64,000 nucleotides of DNA from Lineus longissimus. Taxonomy: Eukaryota; Nemertea; Pilidiophora; Heteronemertea; Lineidae. Position numbers and translations under genes: made by a program. Positions within the stretch are counted from its first letter, which is position 1. Each line of letters begins with the position of its first letter. Below, piece after piece: positions 10,546 to 20,120 of the stretch. The DNA is taken from contig NC_088321.1 of assembly GCF_910592395.1 (NCBI RefSeq), forward strand, positions 5,272,001 through 5,336,000, read 5' to 3'. A model generated the notes under the pieces. That model worked only from the letters and a program-made list of their open reading frames with translations. It ran no database searches and had not been told where the DNA came from.

Positions 10546-10586
10546 CACACCCCTTCCATTACTGATAATGTCTTCCTCTGTTTCAG

Positions 10587-10697
10587 GCTCCAGTACAGAA
10601 ACGAAAACGAAAAGGTGGCAATCGAAAAAAGACATTCAAATCACACAACGACCATTTAGGAAACTTGTTAGAAGACTATTCAAACGTGGACAAGTGA
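10587..10697 (+). CDS. GTF2E2: TFIIE beta subunit, terminal exon
   Basis: 36 codons and a TGA stop at 10695-10697. Acceptor CTGTTTCAG. The peptide APVQKRKRKGGNRKKTFKSH followed by NDHLGNLLEDYSNVDK is the basic C-terminus of TFIIE beta; human ends with a similar KRRFKTHN(E/D)HL and LKDYS stretch (from memory). The lysine/arginine run is typical of the basic tail, which contacts DNA and other factors. No AATAAA occurs between the stop and the retroelement LTR that starts at 10946. Confidence 0.93.
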   Translation, partial: APVQKRKRKGGNRKKTFKSHNDHLGNLLEDYSNVDK

Positions 10698-10940
10698 GAC
10701 AGTTATCAATTTTGTGAGGACTTGTGTGATTGGCTGAAGTAATTCAGAAATGAGTTAGGTCGGGTCTGATTGGTTGGAATTCTGCTGAAGAGTTTTATGG
10801 AGAAAAGTGTCTGCCGTGACAATATGCGTTGCCAAAAAGGTGGAAATCATTATGACTGTCCGGTTGCATGCATCAATTGATTGCCATCGATGTTCAAAGT
10901 TAAATGGAGAACACGGTCGCTGACAAACTATGCCCTTAAA
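10698..10940 (+). other. Probable GTF2E2 3' untranslated or downstream sequence
   Basis: 243 bp from the stop codon to the retroelement target duplication. No canonical polyadenylation signal seen. The first AATAAA motifs downstream (11079 and 11083) lie in the LTR. Confidence 0.5.
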
Positions 10941-10945
10941 CATGT

Positions 10946-11165
10946 TGTTGTAGACTTTAGTGTGGTTCTTATTTCGGAACAAACTATAGCTGACTTGATT
11001 GGTGCTGCCACCTATACTAAGTTTGTAGTATACATGCTTGCTTATGTGTAGTATACATGCTTGCTTATGTGTAGTATGAATAAATAAAGTGACTCAGCAA
11101 AAGGAACCCATGTTGTCCAGTCTCTTTGAATTCGCTCCGACAATATCAAGCTGGAGTCCGCAAAA
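10946..11165 (+). repeat. 5' LTR of the BEL/Pao element
   Basis: Starts TGTTGTAGAC and ends CCGCAAAA. Contains overlapping AATAAA signals at 11079 and 11083 and a 25 bp direct duplication of 'catgcttgcttatgtgtagt'. Matches 20993-21212 with one difference (T at 11031 is A in the 3' copy). Confidence 0.93.
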
Positions 11166-11181
11166 TTGGTGCCGAAATTTT
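11166..11181 (+). promoter_or_regulatory. Primer binding site of the BEL/Pao element
   Basis: The bases TTGGTGCCGAAATTT follow the 5' LTR directly, where a tRNA 3' end primes minus-strand synthesis. The matching tRNA was not determined. Confidence 0.55.
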
Positions 11182-11238
11182 AAAGGACTTTTAGATAAGT
11201 ATATTGTAAACCATTTGAGTCACATTTTAAAACTGAAG

Positions 11239-11958
11239 ATGCTGGATGAGGACAGTATAAAGAGATTGAAAAAGTCTAGAGCAGCATGTAAAGGCTGGTG
11301 CACCCGAACCAAGATGGCGATTGACCAAACTTTGAGTGAGGTACCAGTAAACCTGTGCAGATTAAAGGAGGACATGAAAGAGTTTGAGCAGTTTTTAAGA
11401 AAAGTGGACAATATTCAAACAGAAATAGAGTGTGAATTAGACGAAAAAGAATTGGCAGCTGAGATCGATTCGCACGGTGCGTGGCGGGACGCAGTTAAGA
11501 AGTCGTACCGTACAGCACAGGAACTTTTAGAAGCACACGTGCATAAAAAGGAGCCGTTGAGTCCTAGTGTTGGTGCGAGTACAAAAGTAGTTAAAACTGT
11601 GAGTTCCTGTCAGGCAAAGCTACCTAAGTTGGAACTACCACGTTTCTCAGGAGTGCTGACAGAATGGCAGGCATTCTATGAAAAGTTTGTGACAATAGTA
11701 CATGACAATAGAGACATTCCTGTCGTAACAAAATTCGCATATCTGACCTCTCTCCTAGAGGGGGAGGCGAAGTCGGTGGTGACAGGTCTGAGCATCACAA
11801 AAGATAACTATAGTGCTGCTATCGAGCTCCTGAGGGAGCGATTTGGCAATAGGGATCGACTGATATTTTCCCATATCCAAGCCTTGCTGAATGTTTCGCT
11901 ACCGTCTCCGACTGTTCGAGGTTTGTGGTCCCTACAGGACACAATACAGACACGTTAG
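11239..11958 (+). pseudogene. BEL/Pao gag, 5' part (frameshifted)
   Basis: I place the start at the first ATG after the primer binding site (11239); the frame is open upstream into the LTR, but that part is unlikely to be translated. The N-terminal part is charged and helical. A DUF1759-type region follows: KLPKLELPRFSGVLTEWQAF, then FVTIVHDN, then LTSLLEGEAKSVVTGL. The frame ends at TAG (11956), while the homologous continuation runs in the next frame from about 11930. One base has therefore been lost or gained near 11930-11956. Confidence 0.85.
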
Positions 11959-14362
11959 AAATTTGGAGTCCCTCGGTGTCAATGGGGGAACGTATGGTCT
12001 GTTTCTCACGCCACTCATCTTGTCTAGACTGCCCAATGATATCAGAATGGAGTGGGCTCGAAATGGTGCTGGGAAAGAGAGCGACTTGATTGGTCTTTTG
12101 GAATTTCTTAAATTGGAAATTCAACGTCGTGAACGAGCAGAGACATTCAAAGACATGAATTTATCAGCACAACCGAGTGCATGTGCATCGCCTTCGTTGA
12201 GCAAGCAGACAGTTAAGCAACGAGTTCCTACTGCCTCAGCAATGTTCAGCAGTGGGGAGAATTCGAATAGTGACAGTAACAACTGTGTGTTTTGTTCCAA
12301 AAAACATCCGTCTGATAAATGCTGGGATGTGAAGAAAATATCGCTTAGTGAACGCCACAAGTTGATCAAGGACAGTGGAGCGTGTTTTCGCTGCCTTTTG
12401 AGAGGTCACCTGGCAAAAGGTTGCATGGCCAGATGTAGGGCTTGCAAAGGCAGGCACAATGAACTTCTGTGTGATCCGAGTAGGAGAGCTGCTCAGAAGA
12501 ATCCCTCCAATTCAGGTCAGTCTGGGGCTGCAGATCGGAACTCCATGAAACCGGTCACATCGCATGTAGGTGTGTCCTGTTCTACCGAGGGGGTTTTGAC
12601 TGTACCTCAGGTTGCCTGCGTCCTCGTTAAAGGCGAGAGGGGTTCAGCTGAAGCAACTGTTATGTTCGACTCTGGGTCTGATACCTCATGTGTTTGTTCT
12701 GATTTTGTAGAGAAAATCGGTCCTAAGTGGGTGACTGCCAAAAACATGTCCTTTGCAGCCTTTGGTGCAAGTTCTTCATCAGCCAGTAAGGTACATAATG
12801 TATACAGCCTGGATATGCAGGCAAATGACGGTGTCACAAGATCACTTAATGTTGTCAAAGTGAAAGCGATTAGTCCACCTATGGAACGACCAAGGGTACC
12901 AAAACACTTATTGAAATCACTTGGTCATCTGAACATAGCAGATGACTACAACACGGATAAAGAAGTCACAGTTGACATCTTGATTGGCCTTGACATGTAT
13001 TGGAAATTTGTTAAACAGGGTTTCATACAGGTCACCACTGGTCTTGTAGCTCAAGACACCATCTTTGGGTGGGTATTGTCTGGGTCTTACTCAAATGGTC
13101 TGAGTGAGACACCAAGCCAGTCAACTGCTATGGTCAGTCATGTTAGTGTTAGTCATAATTTACTGATTTTGTCAGATATTCCAGACGCGACGCTCTCCAA
13201 GTTTTGGGACCTAGAGTCCATTGGTGTGACCGATAACGGAGAGTCGAGTCTTGGAACAGATATGATAATCATGAAACAATTCACTGAAACGGTTGAGTTC
13301 AAAGATGATAGGTATGTAGTTCGACTTCCATGGAAAGAAGGTGCTAAGCCATCGCTGTTGAATAATAGAAATTCGGCAGAAGGCCGGTTACAAAGTTTAA
13401 ACTGTAAACTCTCTAAGAACCCAGTGTTAAGGGGTCGGTATGATGAAGCCTTGGTCGAACTAGAGACTCTTGGAATCGTTCAGGAAGTACCTCTGACAGA
13501 AATTGTACCAAATGATGAGCGCCCCGTATTTTATCTACCCCATTTCCCAGTCATAAAAGAGTTAAAGTTGACTACCAAAATTCGACCTGTGTTTGACGCC
13601 TCAGCTAAGGGGGCTAACGGAGTGTCACTGAATGATTGCATTGAGTCAGGACCCAACTTGTTGCCAGGTCTATTAGACATTCTAATCAGATTCAGACGAT
13701 GGCGGGTGGCGATGACCAGTGACATCACCAAAGCTTTCCTACAGATTGCCGTCAACAAGGAAGATCAGGATGTCCATCGCTTCCTGTGGACAAAAGATGG
13801 GAAAGATAGGGTGATGAAATTCTTGCGTGTCCCATTTGGCAATACAGCCAGTCCATTTCTCTTAAATGCCACCATCCGCCACCATCTGTCTCATTCTGAA
13901 ACCTCTACTGCTGTCGAGGAACTGAAGGAAAATTTGTATGTTGATGATTGGATCACTGGGGCTGATTATGAAGATGAGACTTGTGAGTTGTTTCGTAATG
14001 GTCAAAAGATTCTAAAAGAAGGTAGTCTGTCATTGGCAAAGTGCAACTCTAACAATGAGGTAATCAAAGACATGTTCATACACGAGTTTGATTCTCACTC
14101 TGGTACTGTATCAACAAAGATACTTGGGTTGAAGTGGTTGAAAACAGAAGACTGTTTTGCATTTGATGGAGTTGACATCCCTACACAGATTGTCACAACC
14201 AAAAGAGTGGTTTTGAGCTTCATAGCGAGGTTGTTTGACCCGTTTGGTTTCTTGTCACCCTACATCATGTATCTCAAAATTTTGTTGCAAGAAATATGGT
14301 TGTTGAAACTGGATTGGGATGACAATGTTCCAGCCCCACTTCATGATAGATTTATGAGATGA
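11930..14362 (+). pseudogene. BEL/Pao gag 3' part, protease and reverse transcriptase
   Basis: Continues from the gag fragment in the +1 frame. In order: the rest of the gag region, cysteine/histidine zinc-knuckle clusters (CVFCSKKHPSDKC, CFRCLLRGHLAKGC, CRACKGRHNELLC) near 12280-12475, an aspartic protease with the DSG triad at about 12670 (VMFDSGSDTSC), and a reverse transcriptase. The latter has the substrate-side motif TSDITKAFLQI near 13715 and the catalytic YVDD at 13937. It ends at an in-frame TGA (14360-14362), after which the same frame continues, so this is a premature stop inside the original pol. Confidence 0.9.
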
Positions 14363-16476
14363 GTGCAAGGTTTGACTGAGGTACAACAGTGGAGAATTCC
14401 AAGACGCTACGGCTTGTCATTGTGGTCAAATTTGACTGGAGTTGGGGTTCATGGGTTTGGTGATGCCTCAGAACAAGGTTACGGAGCTGTGGTATACCTG
14501 CACATTCCCTGTTCAGATGGCAGCTATGAGGTATCACTAGTCACATCCAGGGCTAGAGTTACACCAGTAAAAAAGGTTTCACTCCCAAGATTAGAATTGC
14601 TTGGTGCTCTGTTGTGTGCTCGTGTGGTCAGCTTCGTGCTGAAAGCCTTGAAACTTCCATCTGACACAATGTGTAGGTATTGGACAGACTCTACTGTAGC
14701 TCTAGGTTGGATTAAAGGTAAACATTCTCGTTGGAAAACTTTCGTTGCTAACCGAGTTCTTGAAATTCAAGAACTGACAGATGTTGAACAGTGGTCTCAC
14801 TGCCCTGGTAGAGGGAACCCAGCAGATATCATGACTAGAGGTGTTCTTGCAGGAGAATTGGTCTCCTCCAAACAGTGGTTGTCGGGACCTAGTTGGCTAG
14901 CTGGATCATTAGTACTGGGCAAAGACAAAGTGATGTTTGATCAGGTAGAGCGGTTCCTTCAGCCAGAAACTGTGGCCATTGTAAATGTAGCTAGAGTGTG
15001 GTTGCCAGAAGATGTTCTCAAAGTTGAGAGATGGGGTACACTTGAGAAAGCAATTAGAATCACAGCTTGGGTCGTGAGAGTACTCCAAAACATGGATAAA
15101 ACAAAGCAACATGTCTCTGGAGAATTGTCCTTACAAGAGTGTGCAACGGCAAAACAGATATTGTTGAAACACGTGCAGAGTGTGGCATATAGTGCTGAGA
15201 TTGAAGCCCTGAAACAGGAAAAGTCTGTAGGAAAATCATCACCATTGTTAAAGTTAAATCCAGCCATTGGAAAAGATGGGTTAGTTAGGATTGGTGGTAG
15301 GTTAGAAAACTCTCAGCTGACATATGCTGAAAAACATCCAGTCATCGTGCCCAAGGGCAGGTTTGCCACACTTCTTATCAGGTCTGAACATTTCAGGGCA
15401 AAACATGCTGGTGTAGAGGCCATGATTACGACTATCAGAGACAACTACTGGGTTATAGGACTCAGACATTTGGCCAAAGCGGTCAAAAGATCTTGTGTTA
15501 GGTGTCAAAGAGTAGATGCATTAGCTTGCAACCAAGTTGCTGCCCCTTTACCAGAATTGAGGGTACATGAAGCCCCTGTTTTCTCAGTGACGGGCCTAGA
15601 TTTTGCTGGGCCGGTGTATTGTCTAGACTTTCCAGGTCACAAGTTTTACATACTGTTATTTACATGTGGAGTGGTTAGAGCGATACATCTTGAGTTGACA
15701 GCATCATTAAGTCGTGATGACTGTGTGTTAGCTTTGAGAAGGTTCATGTCTCGACGTGGATGTCCCACTATCCTCTACTCAGACAATGCTAAAACTTTCA
15801 AAGCCACTGAAAAAATGTTAGCCAAGTTATCAGGTTCCAGTGGTATCAAGTGGAAGTACATTGTTCCGCGTTCTCCCTGGTGGGGAAGATGGTGGGAACG
15901 TCTCGTCCAATCTGTAAAAAAGGCATTGAAGAAAACAGTTGGTAACCGATGTATAACCAGGACAGAACTAGAAACCAGTCTATGTGAGATTGAGGCATGT
16001 ATCAATGACAGACCTCTGACTTTCGTGGGTGATCAAGTAGATGGTATCAGACCTCTGACTCCATCTCATTTTCTGTTGGGCAAACACACTAGCTACCAAA
16101 CTGCTGTGTCTGAGGATGAAAGGGTCATCTCTCAGGAAATTCTCACTGAAAGTCAATTGATACGTCAGAGACAAATTGACCTGTTTTGGTCAGTTTGGTC
16201 CAAAGATTATGTGCGCAATCTCCCACCGACTGTCAACAAACATCAGGCAAAAGGTAGTTTAGACATAGGTCATATGGTTCTGATTAAGGAAGACAACACC
16301 CCTAGGATGCAGTGGCCTATTGGAGTGGTCACTAAACTCTTCCCAGGAAGAGATGGTTTGGTCAGAAGTGTTGAGTTGAAAACCAAAGGTGGTACTGTTG
16401 TGAGGTCAGTACAGAGACTGCAAGATCTTGAAGTGCATGTACAGGCTGAACAAGATGGAGACAGTAAAAACATTAC
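14363..16476 (+). pseudogene. BEL/Pao pol: RNase H, integrase, DUF5641
   Basis: Same frame as the preceding part. RNase H-like region with GFGDASEQGYGAVVY near 14455 and a TDSTVALGW motif near 14690. Integrase with an HHCC zinc finger (about 15335-15510), then the catalytic core: first D in VTGLDFAGPVY, second D in ILYSDNAKTF, E in WWGRWWERLVQSVKKAL. DUF5641 follows near 16200-16430. The frame is cut at about 16477 by the left end of the Harbinger transposon and resumes at 20016. Confidence 0.9.
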
Positions 16477-16477
16477 G

Positions 16478-16634
16478 CCCGCCATACACGATCCCATTTT
16501 ATAGTATAGCAAATGCTATACCATTTTTCGTCCAATTTAATTGGATGCAAATATTTGCTACCCCGCCGTACACCATCCTAATTATTTCATAGCAAATATT
16601 ACCTAACATCAAAAATGGGATCGTGTATGGCGGG
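16478..16634. repeat. 157 bp sub-terminal foldback at the Harbinger left end
   Basis: The terminal sequence CCCGCCATACACGATCCCAT at 16478 is repeated in inverted orientation ending at 16634 (ATGGGATCGTGTATGGCGGG). The left end therefore looks like a complete small MITE. A TTA lies near both outer edges (16473-16475 and 16635-16637). It may be a second, smaller family member or a duplicated terminus. Confidence 0.65.
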
Positions 16635-16778
16635 GTTATAATTTAATGTAGGATTGACCTTTTATTGGCTAGTAACATCAAATGATTTTAATGTCAAGTG
16701 TCATGTCTTGTTCAGTGTATTGTTCTTATGGCCTATATAGGCCCTCGCACTTCTAGCTTTGCCATTCGTGACAACAGA

Positions 16779-17243
16779 ATGCCACCAGTACTATCAAAAC
16801 TGGCTTCGACGGCTTCTGCAGCCGTTGTACTGTTGGCCGTGGGAGTTTCTTGCCGCAAGAAGAAACGGACGACGAGGAGGAGGCGAAGATACTGGACGAG
16901 AAAATGGATATTGCGGAGGCCATTAAAAGGGGCATATAGCCTTTTAATGGACGAGTTGCGTCTTGAGGACCCTGCCTCATACAGAAACTACCTGAGAATG
17001 GATGAGCAGACCTTTAATGAACTGTTGGTAAAGATGTCCCCACTGATTACCAAAGCGGATACCAACATGAGGGAAGCCATTTCCCTTGGCGAGAGATTGG
17101 CATTAACCCTCCGGTTTCTCGCAACAGGTGAAACATATCAGAGTATGGAGTATTCTACCAGAGTCAGTGCAACCACTATCGGAAAATTCGTGCCTGAGGT
17201 GTGCAGACATTTATATGAATGCCTAAAAGAAGACTACCTGAAG
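16779..17243 (+). CDS. Harbinger transposase, exon 1 (N-terminal region)
   Basis: I start at the ATG at 16779; an in-frame ATG at 16698 is also possible. The protein begins with a short hydrophobic/alanine stretch and a basic run (KKKRTTRRRRR). A conserved N-terminal part follows: the segment around YRNYLRMDEQTFNELLVKMS and the helix LGERLALTLRFLATGETYQS, shared by HARBI1-type transposases (putative DNA-binding region). The exon ends EDYLK at the donor AAG|GTAAAA (phase 0). Joining to the acceptor at 17970 gives DYLK followed by LPSTEEEW, the standard continuation. Without splicing the frame closes at 17294. Confidence 0.85.
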
Positions 17244-17330
17244 GTAAAAATGAAGAAAAAAACATTGTTTCTTAATGAAGATTTAATTCAATAGATTGAT
17301 CTTGTATTTCAGCATGAAAATGTTACATCA

Positions 17331-17903
17331 TTAGATGTGGTTATAATCGTAGGGCTCTGATACTTGACTACAATTGACGCCTTCATAACATTGGTCAGTA
17401 ACATGTTGAGTCTGAGAATATGGTCTAAACAATCTTGATTGTGGTTGTTGCATCCCAGATATGCCTACATTTGTTTCTGTACCAGGATGTGATGCTGATA
17501 GGCCTACTTCATAATTTCTGGTGGTAGCATACCCATCAATTTTACTGGTTTTACTCATCAAGTCGTGGTCTTGACCATCAAACAGGGCTATAGTAATCTT
17601 TCGCTTTACACTTTGCAAAACATGAGGTGACTTAATTGCCCTTAGTTCACTAGCAACAAATGTACCAAATGTTGCGCATGGATCGTCAACTGGTGTTGTT
17701 AAAGCAGCATCCTTAAGTTCAGTTAGAACGTTGGTAGCCTTTCGAATCATGGCATTTTCTTCAGATATTCCCCCCTTCTTTTGCTTCTTTCCACGGCTCG
17801 GGGGAATGAGGCCTAGGGACGTCTTGGTTTGAGGTGCACTCGTAGAAGCTTCATCCATATCATCAACTATGCTTTCATCGTCAGACACACCAGTACGCTC
17901 GCC
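17331..17903 (-). CDS. Harbinger MADF protein, exon 2 (C-terminal)
   Basis: Follows the minus-strand acceptor TCTCTTTAAG. Starts GERTGVSDDESIVDD, then a Ser/Thr-rich acidic linker and a basic stretch (RGKKQKKGG). A BESS-like segment (FGTFVASELRAIKSPHVLQS) follows, then a Gln/Tyr-rich tail ending DYNHI and a stop at 17331. The BESS-like motif is a protein-protein interaction element often found with MADF domains. The whole exon lies inside the intron of the transposase on the other strand (17244-17970). Confidence 0.75.
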   Translation of the reverse strand, partial: GERTGVSDDESIVDDMDEASTSAPQTKTSLGLIPPSRGKKQKKGGISEENAMIRKATNVLTELKDAALTTPVDDPCATFGTFVASELRAIKSPHVLQSVKRKITIALFDGQDHDLMSKTSKIDGYATTRNYEVGLSASHPGTETNVGISGMQQPQSRLFRPYSQTQHVTDQCYEGVNCSQVSEPYDYNHI

Positions 17904-17970
17904 CTTAAAGAGAAAAATTAAACAATGAAATACAATGTTCCTCAACAATACCTATATTCTTCTTTTCCAG

Positions 17971-18792
17971 CTACCTTCAACGGAAGAAGAATGGCTGGTG
18001 ATCGCAAAAGGGTTTGAAACACGATGGAACTTTCCACATTGTCTTGGGGCCCTTGACGGGAAACATGTTGTCTTCCGTTCACCACTTAACCAGGGATCAT
18101 ACTTTTACAACTACAAGGGTACACACAGTCTTGTTCTGTTTGCTCTTGTTGATTCAGACTACAAATTCCTAATGGTGGATGCGGGAACCAACGGTCGTGT
18201 GGGAGATGGTGGAGTCTTTCGGAAAAGTGACCTCAACTCGGCGATGAAAGATGGAACCATAAATTTGCCTCCGCACGAACGTTTAACAGGTGGTGAAATG
18301 GCAGTCCCCTATTTCATTGTGGGCGATGACGCGTTCCCATTGCAAAAAGACCTAATGAAACCGTACCCATTCCGTGATATGGATATTTCCAAAAGGACTT
18401 TAAATTATCGACTGAGCAGGGCTAGACGTGTTGTTGAAAACGCCTTTGGAATTCTTGCTAATAGATTCAGAGTGTTCTTAGCACCAATTCTGTTGTCTCC
18501 AGAAAAGGTTGAAATTCTCATTCTAGCTGCATGCGCCCTTCACAATTTTCTACGTGTTAAAAAAACAAATTCATTCTATCCTCCTGGATCGCTCGACCGG
18601 GAAGATACTGCACGTGGTACTGTATGCCAAGGTCATTGGAGGAATGTGAAGAAGTCCAAAGATGCATATGTGGACGTGTCTGTGCAAGGTGGAAACAGAA
18701 CGACCTATACAGCACAGAATATCAGGGATGAGTTGCGTCGATACGTCAACAGTGATGACGGACGCGTACCTTGGCAGAATAAGTTCATTTAA
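17971..18792 (+). CDS. Harbinger transposase, exon 2 (DDE catalytic domain)
   Basis: 273 codons plus stop, after acceptor TCTTTTCCAG. DDE nuclease of the HARBI1 family: first D in CLGALDGKHVVF, second D in YFIVGDDAFPL, E in RARRVVENAFGILANRFRVF, followed by the typical CALHNFLR segment. It catalyses cut-and-paste excision and integration at 3 bp targets. The domain is complete, with no internal stop, so this copy may code for an active enzyme. The exon lies entirely within the intron of the minus-strand MADF gene. Confidence 0.92.
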   Translation, partial: LPSTEEEWLVIAKGFETRWNFPHCLGALDGKHVVFRSPLNQGSYFYNYKGTHSLVLFALVDSDYKFLMVDAGTNGRVGDGGVFRKSDLNSAMKDGTINLPPHERLTGGEMAVPYFIVGDDAFPLQKDLMKPYPFRDMDISKRTLNYRLSRARRVVENAFGILANRFRVFLAPILLSPEKVEILILAACALHNFLRVKKTNSFYPPGSLDREDTARGTVCQGHWRNVKKSKDAYVDVSVQGGNRTTYTAQNIRDELRRYVNSDDGRVPWQNKFI

Positions 18793-19009
18793 ATGATTAC
18801 TCCGACCCGCATTCTATAAAGGTAGCTTGCAGGTTGTGTATGTTTTAGTAGGTTTTATGATTCTTGTAGCATAAAACAGGTGTTCCTAAAAAACTGATTA
18901 ATGTAAACCTTTGGTCATTTCGGGCCTGAAATCTGTAAAATCAGTACTTGTTCAAAATTGGTAAAATGTATGCAAGCTCCCCTAAATAAGAACCGAATAG
19001 AAAAATTAC
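18793..19009. other. Harbinger: transposase 3' region and MADF intron
   Basis: AT-rich, no coding sequence. It contains the end of the MADF intron (donor at 19009). Confidence 0.6.
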
Positions 19010-19436
19010 CTCGTAAGTGGTTTCTTCATTATCATCTACCATGTCTACGTTCGTTGCGGGATTTCGCCATTGAACTTGTGCTTGTTCGTGGTTGAACGTG
19101 GGCTTTCAAGAAATGTAGTTTTTTAAACCACCAAACAGTTGGAGTGTACTGGTCATCTGTCCCAGCGCCCGACTTCTTTTTACTTTTCATTTTCTCAAGC
19201 TCTTGCGAATAGCTGCTCCGAAGGCCATTAATTTTTTTCTTTACGCCATCCACGGTGCAATCGGAACGATGATTCTGGAGCTGTTCCACAATTTCCTGGT
19301 AGGCCAACTCCTTCTTTATCCTGTTATGACAATTCGGATCCTTTACATCATAAAGTTCACCCCGGAGCCGATATTCCTCAATGAGGATGTCGACGTCGAC
19401 CTGATTCCATGTAGTTATTGGCCTACGTGCTGCCAT
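19010..19436 (-). CDS. Harbinger MADF-domain protein, exon 1
   Basis: ATG at 19436. A MADF (Myb/SANT-like) DNA-binding domain covers about residues 10-100: WNQVDVDILIEEYRLRGELY, then HNRIKKELAYQEIVEQL, then VDGVKKKINGLRSSYSQELE, then PTVWWFKKLHFLKAH. In Harbinger elements this second protein binds the transposon ends and brings the transposase to the nucleus and target (family knowledge). A good donor, GAG|GTAATT, is at 19010-19009, but the frame open up to it (ending VDMVDDNEETTYE) is shifted by one base from the MADF frame, which stops at 19032. Either one base was lost or gained near 19060-19090, or a splice form was missed. Confidence 0.75.
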
Positions 19437-19508
19437 AACTGGGCATGGTGTAGTAATGTGAGCCTTGCTGATGAACGCATCCAGATATAAAGGGTTTCGT
19501 TACATCAG

Positions 19509-19532
19509 GGAGGTATTATTAATAATACCTCC
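19509..19532. promoter_or_regulatory. 24 bp perfect palindrome upstream of the MADF gene
   Basis: Two perfect 12 bp arms (GGAGGTATTATT and its complement) with no loop, 73 bp upstream of the minus-strand ATG at 19436. Position and symmetry suit a binding site for a dimeric protein, but function is inferred only. Confidence 0.5.
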
Positions 19533-20015
19533 ATGGTTAATAAGGCTTATACTTCATAGCGATGCGTCGCACGGTCGCACGGGTCGCATTGATCGTTTGC
19601 CTGGTCGTCCTGATCGCTGTGAAATCGGACATGAGTAGATGACATCATCCGCAACGCACGTAGTACAATTGCGTGCACATCGCGCTATCTAACCTTGATT
19701 TATTTCGAGCAATGAACCACGCGGACAGCCCGGCGCAGGCCAAACCTACAAATTCACGTATGAAGTAGACCCGATAGACACGCGATGCTCGTCGCGCCAA
19801 AAGCATGCAGGGTTAATTGTACAATAATAATGCTATCCCGACATACACCGTATGATTTTATTGTATAGCATTTAATTGTACAAGAAAAATAGGACAGAAC
19901 CTATTCGTGTATTTCTTGCTATACTAAAAAATTTCGACAAAGTTTCCCGACATACACGGTCCAATAAAATGGTATAGCATTTGCTATACTATAAAATGGG
20001 ATCGTGTATGGCGGG
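19533..20015. other. Harbinger right-end non-coding region
   Basis: Contains degenerate repeats of the terminal sequence ('cccgacatacacc', 'gtatagcattt') near 19830-19990 before the perfect 50 bp right terminus. These sub-terminal repeats are likely transposase or MADF-protein binding sites (inference). Confidence 0.6.
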
Positions 20016-20120
20016 CATGGTGCACAGAGCACTCATAATACCAGTAACCAACTAAAAGACAAGGCTGTGAAGACACGTCTGGGGAGAGTGATCAAACCCA
20101 AAAAGAGATTGGATGTGTAG
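20016..20120 (+). pseudogene. BEL/Pao pol, last codons after the Harbinger
   Basis: Open in frame with the pol fragment that stops at 16476. Starts HGAQSTHNTSNQ and ends RLGRVIKPKKRLDV, then TAG at 20118-20120. The basic ending is typical of BEL/Pao polyproteins. This shows the insertion hit the coding region about 35 codons before its end. Confidence 0.75.

Larger units (their letters stand above)
16478..20015 (+). mobile_element. PIF/Harbinger DNA transposon inserted in the BEL element
   Basis: Terminal inverted repeats are perfect for 50 bp (16478-16527 and 19966-20015), starting CCCGCCATACACGATCCC. They contain the inner palindrome GTATAGCAAATGCTATAC. The element carries the two genes expected of the superfamily: a DDE transposase (plus) and a MADF-domain protein (minus). 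The adjacent 3 bp are ACG on the left and CAT on the right, so the expected 3 bp target duplication is not intact. Leaving out the element plus one 3 bp copy keeps the BEL pol frame. Confidence 0.9.

Noticed and set aside
16698-17294. Transposase exon 1 as a complete 198-residue protein
   Set aside because: The last codons past 17243 are intron. Splicing to 17971 gives the conserved continuation into the DDE domain.
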